Shown here piece by piece: positions 1 to 10,073 of a stretch of 64,000 bases of DNA. Numbering within the stretch: position 1 is the stretch's first letter; every line of letters starts with the position of its first letter. The notes beneath the pieces are model-generated. The model was not told the origin of the DNA. It did not search any database and saw only the letters and a program-made list of their open reading frames with translations. The DNA is taken from positions 62,001 through 126,000 of the forward strand of contig NZ_QORI02000005.1 in assembly GCF_003325755.1 (NCBI RefSeq), written 5' to 3'. This stretch comes from Pseudomonas sp. SST3. GTDB lineage: Bacteria; Pseudomonadota; Gammaproteobacteria; Pseudomonadales; Pseudomonadaceae. The position numbers and the translations under genes are program-made.

Positions 1-195
1 ACCCTGATCATCAATACCACCGAGGGGCGTCAGTCTATCGCTGACTCTTACTCGATCCGTCGTAACGCTCTGCAGCACAAGATCTGCTGTACCACTACGC
101 TCGCGGGTGGACAGGCGATCTGTGAGGCGCTGAAATTCGGTCCCGAGAAGACCGTGCGTCGCTTGCAGGATCTCCATGCAGGAATCAAGGCATGA
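1..195 (+). CDS. carB: carbamoyl-phosphate synthase large subunit (C-terminal end, partial)
   Basis: This is the last 64 codons of an open frame that enters from the left edge. The residues read [20 protein letters not shown] and end in LHAGIKA, which is the typical end of the allosteric MGS-like domain of CarB. CarB makes carbamoyl phosphate from glutamine-derived ammonia, bicarbonate and ATP for pyrimidine and arginine synthesis. Its stop codon overlaps the greA start (ATGA), so the two genes are probably translationally coupled, as in other pseudomonads where carA-carB-greA are adjacent. The start and the catalytic domains lie outside the window. Confidence 0.93.
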   Translation, partial: TLIINTTEGRQSIADSYSIRRNALQHKICCTTTLAGGQAICEALKFGPEKTVRRLQDLHAGIKA

Positions 196-668
196 CTAAA
201 TACCCAATGACTGTCCAGGGCGCGCGCGCCCTGGAGGAAGAACTGAAGCATCTGAAAACCGAACTGCGTCCGCAGATCACGCAGGCCATTGCCGAGGCGC
301 GTGAGCTAGGGGATCTGAAGGAAAACGCTGAATACCATGCAGCCCGAGAGCAGCAAGGAATGGTTGAAGCGCGCATTCGTGACATCGAAGGCCGGCTGCA
401 GAACGCGCAGGTCATTGATGTGGCCAGCATTCCGCATACTGGCAAGGTGATCTTCGGTACGACGGTGGATATCGCTAACGTCGATACGGATGAAACCGTG
501 ACGTACCAGATCGTCGGGGATGATGAATCGGACATCAAGCGTGGCAAATTGTCGGTCAGCTCTCCAATCGCCCGTGCTTTGGTGGGTAAGGAAGTCGGAG
601 ATGTGGTGGCGGTGAAGACGCCCAGTGGCTTGATCGAGTACGAGATCGTCGAGGTTCGTCATATCTGA
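192..668 (+). CDS. greA: transcription elongation factor GreA
   Basis: The 158-residue product has the full length of GreA. The N-terminal coiled coil (about residues 1-75) carries the acidic tip region [18 protein letters not shown], and the C-terminal FKBP-like domain follows. GreA enters the secondary channel of RNA polymerase and stimulates cleavage of backtracked transcripts. The ATG overlaps the carB stop by four bases, which fixes the start. It is the second gene of the carB-greA transcript, and a DUF4149-like membrane protein follows 10 bases later. Confidence 0.96.
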   Translation: MTKYPMTVQGARALEEELKHLKTELRPQITQAIAEARELGDLKENAEYHAAREQQGMVEARIRDIEGRLQNAQVIDVASIPHTGKVIFGTTVDIANVDTDETVTYQIVGDDESDIKRGKLSVSSPIARALVGKEVGDVVAVKTPSGLIEYEIVEVRHI

Positions 669-678
669 CCATCGGCCA

Positions 679-1077
679 ATGCGAGCAGGTGTGATCAGTT
701 GGCAGCTGGCCCAGACATTCTGGGTCGGCGGCCTCTGGCTATTGCAGTTCGTGATGCTGCCGGCGTTGGCGAAAATCGGCCTGGCGCCGCTGCTGATCGA
801 AGAGATCGCTGGCAGCCTGAGGCCCTTGTTGGTGGGCTTTGCTGCGTTTTGTGTGGTACTTCAGGCGGTCGTGCTGATTCAGCTCAACGGCTTTCGCAGC
901 CTGTGGAAGGATTTGCGCGGGCAGTTGCTCTTGTCGGTGCTGCTGCTTGCCGCAAGTTATTTCGCGGTGCAGACCGGAGTCGTCGAGTCACCCTATTGGC
1001 TGGCCTTCAGTTACTTGGTGATGGGGTTGTGCGGGCTGATTCTGGTGCTGCAGGTCGCTCCCGGGCGGGAGCGATAG
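679..1077 (+). CDS. DUF4149-like inner-membrane protein
   Basis: This 132-residue protein has four predicted membrane segments, at about residues 10-30, 45-65, 80-98 and 105-125. A W-GG-W-L motif near the N-terminus (QTFWVGGLWLLQF) and the position between greA and yhbY match a conserved Pseudomonas gene usually annotated as DUF4149. No catalytic motif is visible and the function is unknown. It starts 10 bases after greA and is probably co-transcribed with it. The family name is from memory of the locus; the membrane topology is read from the sequence. Confidence 0.75.
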   Translation: MRAGVISWQLAQTFWVGGLWLLQFVMLPALAKIGLAPLLIEEIAGSLRPLLVGFAAFCVVLQAVVLIQLNGFRSLWKDLRGQLLLSVLLLAASYFAVQTGVVESPYWLAFSYLVMGLCGLILVLQVAPGRER

Positions 1078-1103
1078 CGGAAATACGATGGGCTGCGGAT
1101 AGC

Positions 1104-1415
1104 TCAGCCCTGAAAGCGATGCACGTTCGACAATTGCTTGTTTACTTTTGGGTTTTTGCGGTAAATCAGCGCCATCTTGCCGATGGACTGGACCAATTCG
1201 CAGCCACCAATTTTGCAGAGTTCTTCCATCACAGCCCGTCGATCGTCGCGTTCGGTAATCCGAAGTTGTACCTTGATCAGTTCGTGATCGCTCAATGCGC
1301 GCTCCAGTTCGGCTTGGACACCTTCGGTCAGACCGTTCTCCGACACGATCAAGACCGGCTTCAGATGATGGCCGATGGATTTGTACTGTTTCTTCTGCTC
1401 GTTAGTGAGCGGCAT
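1104..1415 (-). CDS. yhbY: YhbY family ribosome-associated RNA-binding protein (CRM domain)
   Basis: The 103-residue product is a single CRM (CRS1-YhbY) domain. It begins MPLTNEQKKQYKSIGHHLKP and contains the GxxG loop (KIGG, around residue 70) typical of this KH-like RNA-binding fold. Family members associate with the pre-50S ribosomal particle. The gene runs opposite to its neighbours and is divergent from rlmE, which starts 81 bases beyond its ATG, so the two 50S-maturation genes share an upstream region. This is the usual Pseudomonas arrangement. Confidence 0.9.
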   Translation of the reverse strand: MPLTNEQKKQYKSIGHHLKPVLIVSENGLTEGVQAELERALSDHELIKVQLRITERDDRRAVMEELCKIGGCELVQSIGKMALIYRKNPKVNKQLSNVHRFQG

Positions 1416-1495
1416 AATTCGACCCTTGCGTCAGAACTTGAAAACGGCGGCTAGTGTAACTGACACGCCCTGAGCCGCACAGATGAGGTATCAGC

Positions 1496-2146
1496 TTGGC
1501 ACGCTCCAAGACCAGCCCGCGTTGGCTGAAAGAACATTTCGACGACCCCTATGTGAAGATGGCGCAGCGCGACGGCTATCGGTCCCGAGCAAGCTACAAG
1601 CTGCTCGAGATTCAGGAAAAGGATCGCATCCTGCGGCCGGGCATGACCGTAGTCGATCTCGGGGCCGCGCCAGGGGGATGGTCCCAGGTCACCAGCAGGG
1701 TCATCGGCGATCGAGGGCGGCTGATCGCATCCGATATCCTGCCGATGGACAGTATCGCGGACGTGACCTTCGTGCTCGGGGACTTCACGGAGGATGCAGT
1801 GTTCGCCGAGATTCTCCATGCGATCGGTGAAACGCAGGTCGACCTTGTGATTTCCGATATGGCCCCCAATATGAGTGGAGTGAAGGTTGCTGACCAGGCG
1901 CGGGCGATGTTTCTCTGCGAGTTGGCCCTGGATCTGGCGATGCGGGTGCTGCGCCCGGGTGGCGACTTCCTGATCAAGATCTTTCAAGGAGAAGGCTTCG
2001 ATGCCTACCTGAAAGAAGTACGGCAGAATTTCGACAAGGTACAGATGCGCAAACCGTTGTCCTCACGGGACCGTTCGCGGGAGCAGTATCTTTTGGCGCG
2101 CGGCTACCGTGGTGATGGCAACGAGGCGCTCGGGGCGCGGTCCTAA
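1496..2146 (+). CDS. rlmE: 23S rRNA (uridine-2552-2'-O)-methyltransferase RlmE (FtsJ/RrmJ)
   Basis: The 216-residue product starts at TTG, seven bases after a GAGG Shine-Dalgarno sequence (1485-1488). The SAM-binding motif [14 protein letters not shown] is present, as are the K-D-K-E catalytic elements ([18 protein letters not shown] and [11 protein letters not shown]). The enzyme methylates U2552 of the 23S rRNA A-loop late in 50S assembly. It is followed by ftsH after a short gap, the classic ftsJ-ftsH pair. The TTG start is rarer than ATG but is the only good start in frame. Confidence 0.95.
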   Translation: MARSKTSPRWLKEHFDDPYVKMAQRDGYRSRASYKLLEIQEKDRILRPGMTVVDLGAAPGGWSQVTSRVIGDRGRLIASDILPMDSIADVTFVLGDFTEDAVFAEILHAIGETQVDLVISDMAPNMSGVKVADQARAMFLCELALDLAMRVLRPGGDFLIKIFQGEGFDAYLKEVRQNFDKVQMRKPLSSRDRSREQYLLARGYRGDGNEALGARS

Positions 2147-2319
2147 CTGGAATGGCGATAGCCTGGTAGGGCAGATTGAAGAAACGGACGAGCATGTTTC
2201 ATATAGGGTTACAGACCAAGCTGCCCGTTCAGCAACGTTGTGTAGTAAGTTAGGCCGAACGCGAACCATCGGCCGTCATGCAGGCTCCGGACAACGTGCC
2301 TGCTCTAGAGGGTAGTGAA

Positions 2320-4242
2320 TTGAACGACATGGCAAAAAACCTGATTCTGTGGTTGATCATTGCCGCTGTCCTGGTGACGGTGATGAACAACTTTTCCAGC
2401 CCGACCGAGCCGCAGACGCTCAACTACTCGGATTTCATCGAGCAGGTGAAAGAAGGCCAAGTGGAGCGCGTGACTGTTGATGGATTCGTCATCACCGGCA
2501 AGCGCAGCAATGGTGAAACCTTCAAGACGATCCGTCCGGCGATTCAGGACAACGGCCTGATCGGCGATCTGATCAATAACAATGTCGTAATCGAGGGTAA
2601 GCAGCCGGAGCAGCAGAGCATCTGGACGCAGTTGCTGGTAGCCAGTTTCCCTATTCTGGTGATCATCGCGGTGTTCATGTTCTTCATGCGCCAGATGCAA
2701 GGCGGCGCGGGCGGCAAGGGCGGACCGATGAGCTTCGGCAAGAGCAAGGCTCGTCTCCTTTCCGAAGATCAGGTCAAGACTACCTTCGCTGACGTCGCTG
2801 GCTGTGACGAGGCCAAGGAAGAAGTCACCGAACTGGTCGAATTCCTTCGCGACCCAGGCAAGTTTCAGCGCCTCGGTGGGCGCATTCCCCGTGGTGTACT
2901 AATGGTGGGTTCGCCGGGTACCGGTAAGACTTTGCTGGCCAAGGCTGTTGCCGGCGAAGCCAAGGTTCCCTTCTTTACCATTTCTGGTTCCGACTTCGTC
3001 GAAATGTTCGTGGGTGTGGGTGCAAGCCGCGTGCGTGACATGTTCGAACAGGCCAAGAAGCATGCGCCGTGCATCATCTTCATTGACGAGATCGACGCTG
3101 TAGGGCGTCATCGTGGGGCCGGTCTCGGTGGTGGTCATGATGAGCGGGAGCAGACCCTCAACCAGTTGCTGGTTGAAATGGATGGCTTCGAGATGAATGA
3201 CGGCATCATCGTCATCGCTGCGACCAACCGGCCAGACGTGCTCGATCCGGCGTTGTTGCGTCCCGGTCGGTTCGATCGCCAGGTGGTGGTCGGGCTGCCG
3301 GATATCCGTGGCCGCGAGCAGATTCTGAAAGTTCACATGCGCAAGGTTCCGCTCGGTGAAACTGTCGAGCCGGCACTGATCGCTCGCGGTACCCCGGGCT
3401 TTTCGGGGGCTGACCTGGCGAACCTGGTCAACGAGGCTTCACTGTTCGCTGCGCGCGCCGGCAAGCGAGTGGTGGAAATGAAGGAGTTCGAATTGGCCAA
3501 GGACAAAATCATGATGGGCGCCGAGCGCAAATCCATGGTCATGTCCGAAAAAGAGCGCCTCAATACGGCTTACCACGAGGCGGGTCATGCGATCGTCGGG
3601 CGCGTCGTACCGGAACATGATCCGGTCTACAAGGTATCGATCATTCCGCGTGGGCGTGCTCTGGGCGTCACTATGTTCCTGCCCGAAGAGGATCGTTACA
3701 GCCTTTCCAAGCGTGCGTTGATCAGCCAGATCTGCTCGCTGTTCGGTGGCCGCATCGCCGAAGAAATGACCCTTGGTTTCGAAGGGGTCACCACCGGGGC
3801 GTCGAACGACATCATGCGTGCCACTCAGCTGGCTCGTAACATGGTCACTAAATGGGGGCTGTCCGAGAAACTCGGTCCGTTGATGTACGCCGAAGAAGAG
3901 GGAGAGGTGTTCCTTGGGCGCAGCGCGGGTAGCCAGCATACCAATGTCTCCGGTGACACGGCCAAATTGATCGACCTGGAAGTTCGCAGCATCATTGATC
4001 AGTGCTACGGCACGGCCAAGCAGATCCTGGCGGATAACCGCGACAAGCTCGATGTAATGGCCGAGACGTTGATGAAGTACGAAACCATCGACTCCGATCA
4101 GATCGACGACATCATGGCCGGGCGGACTCCGCGTGAGCCTCGTGACTGGCAAGACGGCTCGGGGCCGACCGGAACACCTCTGCAGCCGGAGAGTGGTCGT
4201 CCGCCGCAGACACCAATCGGTGGCCCTGCCGGCGAGCATTAA
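2320..4242 (+). CDS. ftsH: ATP-dependent zinc metalloprotease FtsH
   Basis: This is a membrane-anchored AAA+ protease that degrades unstable membrane and cytosolic proteins. The first membrane segment is near residues 8-25, a periplasmic domain follows, and the second segment is [17 protein letters not shown]. The AAA+ domain has Walker A GSPGTGKT, Walker B IIFIDEID and the SRH region, and the zinc site is HEAGH. I chose TTG at 2320 (MNDMAKNL) because the GAGGG at 2308-2312 lies seven bases before it. ATG at 2329 (MAKNL) is the usual annotated start but is too far from that ribosome site. The Walker A residue Ser replaces the usual Pro (GPPGTGKT). Confidence 0.95.
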   Translation: MNDMAKNLILWLIIAAVLVTVMNNFSSPTEPQTLNYSDFIEQVKEGQVERVTVDGFVITGKRSNGETFKTIRPAIQDNGLIGDLINNNVVIEGKQPEQQSIWTQLLVASFPILVIIAVFMFFMRQMQGGAGGKGGPMSFGKSKARLLSEDQVKTTFADVAGCDEAKEEVTELVEFLRDPGKFQRLGGRIPRGVLMVGSPGTGKTLLAKAVAGEAKVPFFTISGSDFVEMFVGVGASRVRDMFEQAKKHAPCIIFIDEIDAVGRHRGAGLGGGHDEREQTLNQLLVEMDGFEMNDGIIVIAATNRPDVLDPALLRPGRFDRQVVVGLPDIRGREQILKVHMRKVPLGETVEPALIARGTPGFSGADLANLVNEASLFAARAGKRVVEMKEFELAKDKIMMGAERKSMVMSEKERLNTAYHEAGHAIVGRVVPEHDPVYKVSIIPRGRALGVTMFLPEEDRYSLSKRALISQICSLFGGRIAEEMTLGFEGVTTGASNDIMRATQLARNMVTKWGLSEKLGPLMYAEEEGEVFLGRSAGSQHTNVSGDTAKLIDLEVRSIIDQCYGTAKQILADNRDKLDVMAETLMKYETIDSDQIDDIMAGRTPREPRDWQDGSGPTGTPLQPESGRPPQTPIGGPAGEH

Positions 4243-4257
4243 TCTAAGGCTGTTTTG

Positions 4258-5109
4258 ATGACTGAAATGTTCCATCCAACCCGGTTGCCCTGCGGCAACC
4301 GGGTTCTTGATTTGTCACGCCCACATGTCATGGGCATTCTCAACGTCACACCCGATTCCTTTTCCGACGGTGGTCAGCATATAGGTGTTGACGCAGCGCT
4401 GCGCCACGCCGAGGCGATGGTGGCGGCCGGCGCAACCTTGATCGATGTGGGTGGAGAGTCGACTCGACCTGGTGCGCGCGTCGTTTCGCCGATCGAAGAG
4501 TTGGAGCGTGTGGCGCCGGTTGTTGAGGCAATCGCTCGTGAGCTCGATGTGGTTATCTCGGTAGATACGTCGACACCGTCGGTAATTCGTGAGAGCGCGC
4601 GTCTTGGGGCGGGCCTGATCAACGACGTTCGATCTCTTTCCCGTGACGGTGCCCTGGACGCAGCGGCCGACAGTGGTCTCCCGGTATGCCTTATGCACAT
4701 GCGGGGTGAGCCGGGCAACATGCAGAACGACCCGCGATATGACGATGTTGCTGCGGAAGTGTTGAGCTTCCTGCGTGAGCGTATGCAGGTTTGCGCCGCG
4801 GCCGGCATTCCTGCCGAGCGTGTTGTGCTCGATCCGGGGTTTGGCTTCGCGAAGTCCCTTGCGCACAACCTCAGCCTGTTCAAGCATATGGAGCAGCTTC
4901 ATGTCTTGGGGCGGCCGTTGCTGGTCGGCGTCTCACGAAAAAGCATGATCGGGCAGGTGCTCGAGCGCGACGTGGCCCATCGCTTGTATGGCAGTCTTGG
5001 GCTTGCTGCGCTAGCCATCGCCAAGGGAGCCTGCATTCTTCGCGTGCATGACGTGGCTGAAACAGTTGATGTGGTTCGAATGATTGCCGCAGTACAGACG
5101 GCAGAATAG
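4258..5109 (+). CDS. folP: dihydropteroate synthase
   Basis: The 283-residue TIM-barrel enzyme condenses p-aminobenzoate with hydroxymethyl-dihydropterin diphosphate in folate synthesis; it is the sulfonamide target. Signature segments are VMGILNVTPDSFSDGG near the N-terminus, DVGGESTRPGA, DPGFGFAKS and VGVSRKSMIG. ATG at 4258 is preferred over the TTG immediately before it. It sits between ftsH and glmM with short gaps, the standard gammaproteobacterial ftsH-folP-glmM order, and is probably in one transcript with glmM. Confidence 0.95.
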   Translation: MTEMFHPTRLPCGNRVLDLSRPHVMGILNVTPDSFSDGGQHIGVDAALRHAEAMVAAGATLIDVGGESTRPGARVVSPIEELERVAPVVEAIARELDVVISVDTSTPSVIRESARLGAGLINDVRSLSRDGALDAAADSGLPVCLMHMRGEPGNMQNDPRYDDVAAEVLSFLRERMQVCAAAGIPAERVVLDPGFGFAKSLAHNLSLFKHMEQLHVLGRPLLVGVSRKSMIGQVLERDVAHRLYGSLGLAALAIAKGACILRVHDVAETVDVVRMIAAVQTAE

Positions 5110-5118
5110 GGATTTTCC

Positions 5119-6456
5119 ATGGGTAGAAAATATTTTGGTACCGACGGCATCCGTGGGCATGTCGGGCAATTTCCGGTTACTCCGGACTTCATGCTCAAGC
5201 TTGGGTGGGCGGCCGGGATGGCTTTCCGCAAACATGGAAAATGCCGCATCTTGGTTGGCAAGGACACTCGCATATCCGGCTATATGTTCGAATCAGCATT
5301 GCAGGCCGGGCTTTCCGCCGCGGGTGCCGATGTGCTGTTGCTCGGTCCGATGCCGACGCCGGCTGTTGCCTATCTGACTCGTACTTTCCATGCGGACGCC
5401 GGTATCGTCATCAGCGCTTCGCATAACCCCCATCACGACAACGGCATCAAATTCTTCTCGGGACGGGGGACGAAGCTACCTGACGAAGTTGAGCTGATGA
5501 TTGAGGAGTTGTTGGATACTCCGATGACCGTGGTGGAGTCAGCACAGCTTGGCAAGGCATCGCGAATCAACGATGCTGCCGGTCGTTATATCGAGTTCTG
5601 CAAAAGCAGCGTGCCGACCAGTACCGATTTTTCCGGCATGAAGATTGTGCTTGATTGCGCCCACGGCGCCACCTACAAGGTTGCACCTAGTGTGTTTCGC
5701 GAGCTTGGCGCGGAAGTGGTAGTTACCGCCGCTCAGCCTGACGGGCTGAACATTAACGCCGAGGTGGGATCGACCCATTTGGCGCAGCTGCAGAAAGCAG
5801 TGCTGGACCAGGGGGCTGATCTTGGCATCGCGTTCGATGGGGACGGCGACCGCGTCATGATGGTCGATCATACCGGCGCGCAGGTGGATGGCGACGAGCT
5901 TTTATACATCATTGCGACCGATTTGCAGGATCGTGATCGTCTGTCTGGTGGCGTGGTCGGGACGCTGATGAGCAATCTGGGGCTCGAGTTGGCACTAAAG
6001 GCGCGCGATATCCCCTTCATTCGAGCGAAAGTGGGCGACCGTTACGTAATGGCTGAAATGCTTGAGCGTGACTGGGTGCTTGGTGGGGAAAGTTCGGGAC
6101 ATATTGTCTGTGCTCAGCACGTTTCCACCGGGGATGCCATCATCGCGGCGCTACAAGTCGTGCTCGCGCTCAGGCGTCGTGGGCAGAGCCTGGCGCAAGA
6201 GCGGCTGGCCTGGAGTAAATGCCCGCAAGTTTTGATCAATGTTCGCTTTGCCGGCGATCGAGATCCTATTTCTCACCCTCAGGTTCAAGCAGTCTGCGAC
6301 AGCGTTACCGAGCGAATGGCCGGTCGTGGCCGAGTGCTGTTGCGCAAGTCGGGAACCGAGCCTTTAGTGCGAGTAATGGTGGAAGGGGATGATGAAAAAC
6401 AGGTTCAACGTTATGCCGAAGAGCTGGCGAACGCGGTTACCGAAGTTTGTGCGTGA
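5119..6456 (+). CDS. glmM: phosphoglucosamine mutase
   Basis: The 445-residue protein converts glucosamine-6-phosphate to glucosamine-1-phosphate for UDP-GlcNAc, peptidoglycan and LPS synthesis. The active-site phosphoserine is in [19 protein letters not shown] (around residue 102), the metal-binding loop is [13 protein letters not shown], and the sugar-binding loop is GGESSGH. The phosphate-binding end is [15 protein letters not shown]. Its length matches the family. It begins nine bases after the folP stop. Confidence 0.96.
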   Translation: MGRKYFGTDGIRGHVGQFPVTPDFMLKLGWAAGMAFRKHGKCRILVGKDTRISGYMFESALQAGLSAAGADVLLLGPMPTPAVAYLTRTFHADAGIVISASHNPHHDNGIKFFSGRGTKLPDEVELMIEELLDTPMTVVESAQLGKASRINDAAGRYIEFCKSSVPTSTDFSGMKIVLDCAHGATYKVAPSVFRELGAEVVVTAAQPDGLNINAEVGSTHLAQLQKAVLDQGADLGIAFDGDGDRVMMVDHTGAQVDGDELLYIIATDLQDRDRLSGGVVGTLMSNLGLELALKARDIPFIRAKVGDRYVMAEMLERDWVLGGESSGHIVCAQHVSTGDAIIAALQVVLALRRRGQSLAQERLAWSKCPQVLINVRFAGDRDPISHPQVQAVCDSVTERMAGRGRVLLRKSGTEPLVRVMVEGDDEKQVQRYAEELANAVTEVCA

Positions 6457-6522
6457 TTGCTGCTTGCCAGGTTTGTTTTCGTTGAGTACCATCTGCGCCC
6501 ACTTTGACCGACGAGGTAAAGC

Positions 6523-7278
6523 ATGCGTCGCCCACTGGTAGCTGGTAACTGGAAGATGAACGGTACCCGCGCCAGCGTCGCAGAGCTGATCGAGGCGCTC
6601 CGCATGCAGGACGTTCCTGCTGCGGTAGAGGTGGTGGTGTTTCCGTCCTGTTTGCATCTGACTCAGGTTGTGTCTGGTCTTGAAGGTGAGTCCATTTCTG
6701 TGGGCGCTCAGGACTGTGCAGCCGAGTCCGGCTTCGGTGCCTTTACTGGCGAGGAATCGGCCGCTCAGCTGGCTGATGCCGGTTGTAGGTGGGTGCTGGT
6801 CGGTCACTCTGAGCGTCGTCTGATTCTAGGCGAAAGCGACGAGGTGGTAAGCAGGAAGTTCGCAGCGGCATTGGAGTGCGGTATGACGCCGGTGCTGTGC
6901 TTGGGTGAGACGCTTGAGCAGCGTCAGTCTGGGCAGACTCTGGAAGTGGTGGAGCGTCAGTTGGCTGGCATAATAGCTGACGCTGGAATAGCCGCTTTCG
7001 AACGGGCGGTTGTGGCGTATGAGCCGGTCTGGGCAATAGGGTCCGGGCTGACGGCGACGCCGCAGCAAGCTCAGGAAGTGCATGCGGCTATTCGAGAGCG
7101 GCTTGCACGGGAAGATCAGCGTATCGCTGAAGGCGTGCGTGTACTTTATGGCGGTAGTGTAAAGGCGGAAAACGCCGCCGAGCTTTTCGGGATGGCGGAT
7201 ATCGATGGGGGGCTTATCGGTGGTGCCTCTCTGAAAGCGAATGATTTCGGCGCGATCTGTCGCGCTGCAGGGAACTGA
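6523..7278 (+). CDS. tpiA: triosephosphate isomerase
   Basis: The 251-residue TIM barrel interconverts dihydroxyacetone phosphate and glyceraldehyde-3-phosphate. It begins [14 protein letters not shown] with the active-site N and K. The catalytic His is in VLVGHSERR, the catalytic Glu is in [12 protein letters not shown], and the phosphate loop includes [11 protein letters not shown]. An AGGTAAAG-like ribosome site precedes the ATG. secG follows four bases after the stop, so the two are co-transcribed. Confidence 0.96.
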   Translation: MRRPLVAGNWKMNGTRASVAELIEALRMQDVPAAVEVVVFPSCLHLTQVVSGLEGESISVGAQDCAAESGFGAFTGEESAAQLADAGCRWVLVGHSERRLILGESDEVVSRKFAAALECGMTPVLCLGETLEQRQSGQTLEVVERQLAGIIADAGIAAFERAVVAYEPVWAIGSGLTATPQQAQEVHAAIRERLAREDQRIAEGVRVLYGGSVKAENAAELFGMADIDGGLIGGASLKANDFGAICRAAGN

Positions 7279-7282
7279 TCAG

Positions 7283-7666
7283 ATGTTGCAGACTGTTGTG
7301 ATTGTGGTGCATCTGCTGGTTGCCATTGGTGTGGTTGTGCTGGTGTTGCTGCAGCAGGGTAAGGGGGCAGATGCGGGTGCGTCTTTTGGATCGGGTGCTT
7401 CGGCAACTGTATTCGGAAGCCAAGGTTCCTCTACCTTTCTTAGTCGGTTTACTGCTATACTTGCCGGCGTTTTTTTTGTGACCAGTCTCGGTTTGGCGTT
7501 CTTCGCAACCCGGCAGGCTGATCAGATGTCGCAGGCGGGTCTGCCGGATCCGGCGGTACTGGAAGTTCCAGTTAGCAAGCCTGTTGTAGAAGATGTACCC
7601 GTTCTGGAATCTACGCCGTCCGCACCTGCTGCAGACGAAGTGCCTCAGATTCAGGAACAGCAGTAA
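7283..7666 (+). CDS. secG: preprotein translocase subunit SecG
   Basis: The 127-residue product starts [20 protein letters not shown]. It has two membrane helices, at about residues 3-23 and 54-74, separated by the conserved loop [20 protein letters not shown] Pro/Glu-rich tail of about 45 residues follows, as is common in pseudomonads. SecG is the small subunit of the SecYEG channel. ATG at 7283 gives the usual SecG start; the longer in-frame extension reaches back into tpiA and is unlikely. The tRNA-Leu gene begins nine bases after the stop. Confidence 0.94.
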   Translation: MLQTVVIVVHLLVAIGVVVLVLLQQGKGADAGASFGSGASATVFGSQGSSTFLSRFTAILAGVFFVTSLGLAFFATRQADQMSQAGLPDPAVLEVPVSKPVVEDVPVLESTPSAPAADEVPQIQEQQ

Positions 7667-7674
7667 AGGTTTTT

Positions 7675-7760
7675 GCCGAGGTGGTGGAATTGGTAGACAC
7701 GCTACCTTGAGGTGGTAGTGGCCATAGGCTGTAGGGGTTCGAGTCCCCTCCTCGGTACCA
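7675..7760 (+). tRNA. tRNA-Leu (anticodon GAG)
   Basis: The 86-base sequence folds as a class II tRNA with a long variable arm. The acceptor GCCGAGG pairs with CCTCGGT (one G-U pair at the end) and CCA is encoded. The anticodon loop CTTGAGG carries GAG, decoding CUC/CUU leucine codons. The T arm is GGGGTTCGAGTCCCC. It follows secG so closely that it is probably processed from the secG transcript. Confidence 0.97.
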
Positions 7761-7767
7761 AACAAGC

Positions 7768-7796
7768 AAGCCCGCAGATGCGGGCTTTCTTGTTTT
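7768..7796 (+). terminator. rho-independent terminator after tRNA-Leu
   Basis: The 8-bp perfect stem AAGCCCGC/GCGGGCTT with an AGAT loop is followed by a T-rich stretch. It ends the tpiA-secG-tRNA-Leu unit. Confidence 0.85.
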
Positions 7797-7807
7797 CAGG
7801 GTTTTGG

Positions 7808-7836
7808 TTGACCTGTTTCTGGTGCGGTCGTATAAT
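7808..7836 (+). promoter_or_regulatory. sigma-70 promoter of the tRNA-fMet-rimP-nusA-infB operon
   Basis: TTGACC (-35) and a perfect TATAAT (-10, 7831-7836) are separated by exactly 17 bases. Transcription would start near 7843, about nine bases before the mature tRNA-fMet, as expected for a strong stable-RNA promoter. Confidence 0.88.
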
Positions 7837-7851
7837 TCGTGCCCAGTTTGA

Positions 7852-7928
<77 letters not shown>

Positions 7929-7935
7929 GTTGATG

Positions 7936-7962
7936 AAAAGCCCCTGTCGAGGGGCTTTTTAT
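7936..7962 (+). terminator. terminator/attenuator between tRNA-fMet and rimP
   Basis: The 9-bp stem AAAAGCCCC/GGGGCTTTT with a TGTCGA loop is followed by TTATT. It would end most tRNA transcripts while allowing read-through into rimP, since no obvious second promoter is seen in the 94 bases before rimP. Confidence 0.85.
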
Positions 7963-8056
7963 TAGCTTCAAGCCAGGTCGCCGGCATCTACAGGCGATCA
8001 TCAGGGATGGGCGTTTCGCCCATTTTTCATTTTTACGGCATGCACGAGGGACTTCG

Positions 8057-8515
8057 ATGTCGAGCAAGCTAGAACAGTTGCAGGCCTTGTTGGCCCCGGT
8101 GGTCGAGGCGCTCGGCTATCACTGCTGGGGTATCGAATTCATTTCACAGGGTCGGCATTCCTTGTTGAGGGTATATATCGATCATCCCAACGGTATTCTT
8201 GTCGATGACTGTGAAAAGGTCAGCCGCCAACTCAGCGGTGTTCTCGACGTCGAAGATCCGATCAGCTCCGATTACACGCTTGAAGTGTCCTCGCCTGGTA
8301 TGGATCGGCCGCTGTTCACGCTTGAACAGTACGCCGCGCACGTGGGCGAACAAGTCAAAATAAAGCTGCGCTCGCCCTTCGAGGGCCGGCGCAATTTCCA
8401 GGGTCTTCTCCGGGGAATCGAGGAGCAGGATGTGGTGGTGCTGGTTGATGATCACGAATATCTGTTGCCGATCGATATGATCGACAAGACCAACATAATT
8501 CCCCGTTTTGAGTGA
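8057..8515 (+). CDS. rimP: ribosome maturation factor RimP
   Basis: The 152-residue product starts [20 protein letters not shown] and carries the RimP segments [18 protein letters not shown] and [13 protein letters not shown]. The C-terminal SH3-like domain ends the protein. RimP is needed for 30S subunit maturation. It is the first protein gene of the tRNA-fMet-rimP-nusA-infB operon, with nusA 48 bases downstream. The ATG follows a GAGGG-type ribosome site at 8047-8051. Confidence 0.95.
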   Translation: MSSKLEQLQALLAPVVEALGYHCWGIEFISQGRHSLLRVYIDHPNGILVDDCEKVSRQLSGVLDVEDPISSDYTLEVSSPGMDRPLFTLEQYAAHVGEQVKIKLRSPFEGRRNFQGLLRGIEEQDVVVLVDDHEYLLPIDMIDKTNIIPRFE

Positions 8516-8563
8516 ATCGCGGATCCCGCGGACCCCAATGGATTGCGAAAGGCGAGGCGTACG

Positions 8564-10045
8564 ATGAGCAAAGAAGTACTGCTGGTTGTGGAGTCGGTAT
8601 CCAACGAAAAAGGCGTACCGGCCGGTGTGATCTTCGAAGCATTGGAGCTGGCTCTGGCCACCGCTACCAAGAAACGCTTCGAGGACGAAGTGGACCTGCG
8701 GGTTGAGATCAACCGGCAGAACGGTAGCTACGAGACCTTCCGTCGCTGGACGGTGGTCGAGGAAGAGGACTTCGATGATCCGGCACACCAGCTGACTGTC
8801 GACATGAAACAGGCCAGCGAAGCTGACGCCAAGGTCGGTGACGTCCTGGAAGAAAAGATCGAGTCGATCGAATTCGGCCGTATCGCTGCGCAGACGGCCA
8901 AACAGGTCATCGTGCAGAAGGTTCGCGAAGCCGAGCGTGCGCAGGTGGTCGAGGCCTATCGCGATCGTCTGGGTGAGATCATCTCTGGCACGGTGAAAAA
9001 AGTTACCCGGGACAGCGTCATCGTCGATTTGGGCAACAACGCCGAGGCATTGCTGGCTCGCGAAGACATCATCGCTCGCGAAACTTTCCGTGTCGGCGCG
9101 CGAGTACGTGCGCTGCTCAAGGAAATCCGTACCGAAAATCGCGGTCCACAGCTGATTCTGTCGCGCACAGCGCCGCAGATGCTGATCGAGCTGTTCCGCA
9201 TTGAGGTCCCGGAAATCGCCGAAGGGCTGATCGAAGTGATGGGGGCCTCTCGTGATCCGGGTTCGCGCGCCAAGATTGCTGTTCGTTCGAAGGACAAGCG
9301 TATCGATCCACAGGGTGCATGTATCGGGATGCGGGGTTCTCGTGTCCAGGCGGTATCCGGTGAGATCGGTGGCGAACGTGTCGATATCGTGCTTTGGGAT
9401 GAAAACCCGGCGCAGTTCGTCATTAATGCAATGGCGCCGGCTGAAGTGGCCGCCATCATTGTTGATGAGGATGCCCATGCGATGGATATCGCGGTCGGCG
9501 AAGACAACCTGGCTCAGGCCATCGGTCGTGGTGGCCAGAACGTGCGCCTTGCCAGCCAGTTGACAGGCTGGACGCTGAACGTGATGACCGAAGCGGACAT
9601 CCAGAACAAGCAGCAGGAAGAAACCGGCGACATCCTGCGCAGTTTCATCGAAGAGCTGGACGTCGATGAAGAGTTGGCACAAGTACTGGTCGAGGAAGGT
9701 TTCACTTCGCTCGAAGAGATCGCCTACGTCCCAATGGAGGAAATGCTCGGCATCGAAGGCTTCGACGAAGACATCGTCAACGAGCTGCGAACCCGCGCCA
9801 AGGATCGCTTGCTGACGAAGGCGATCGCAACGGAAGAAAAACTGGCAGACGCCCAGCCGGCCGAGGATTTGCTCGAGCTGGAAGGCATGAACAAGGAACT
9901 GGCGGTCGAGTTGGCAATGCGGGGTGTCATTACCCGCGAAGACCTGGCCGAGCAGTCGATTGATGACCTGCTCGACATAGACGGCATAGATCAAGAACGT
10001 GCCGGCAAGCTGATCATGGCCGCCCGAGCCCATTGGTTCGAGTAA
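8564..10045 (+). CDS. nusA: transcription termination/antitermination protein NusA
   Basis: The 493-residue NusA starts [20 protein letters not shown], at the ATG after GGCGAGG. Domain order is the N-terminal RNA-polymerase-binding domain (1-125), S1 (about 130-200), two KH domains with [10 protein letters not shown] and [14 protein letters not shown] (about 200-345), and two acidic C-terminal repeats (about 360-490) of the kind that bind RNAP alpha and NusG. NusA controls pausing, termination and rRNA antitermination. infB follows 28 bases later. Confidence 0.96.
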   Translation: MSKEVLLVVESVSNEKGVPAGVIFEALELALATATKKRFEDEVDLRVEINRQNGSYETFRRWTVVEEEDFDDPAHQLTVDMKQASEADAKVGDVLEEKIESIEFGRIAAQTAKQVIVQKVREAERAQVVEAYRDRLGEIISGTVKKVTRDSVIVDLGNNAEALLAREDIIARETFRVGARVRALLKEIRTENRGPQLILSRTAPQMLIELFRIEVPEIAEGLIEVMGASRDPGSRAKIAVRSKDKRIDPQGACIGMRGSRVQAVSGEIGGERVDIVLWDENPAQFVINAMAPAEVAAIIVDEDAHAMDIAVGEDNLAQAIGRGGQNVRLASQLTGWTLNVMTEADIQNKQQEETGDILRSFIEELDVDEELAQVLVEEGFTSLEEIAYVPMEEMLGIEGFDEDIVNELRTRAKDRLLTKAIATEEKLADAQPAEDLLELEGMNKELAVELAMRGVITREDLAEQSIDDLLDIDGIDQERAGKLIMAARAHWFE

Positions 10046-10073
10046 GTAATTAGCGGCCTGAGGAGAGAGATGC

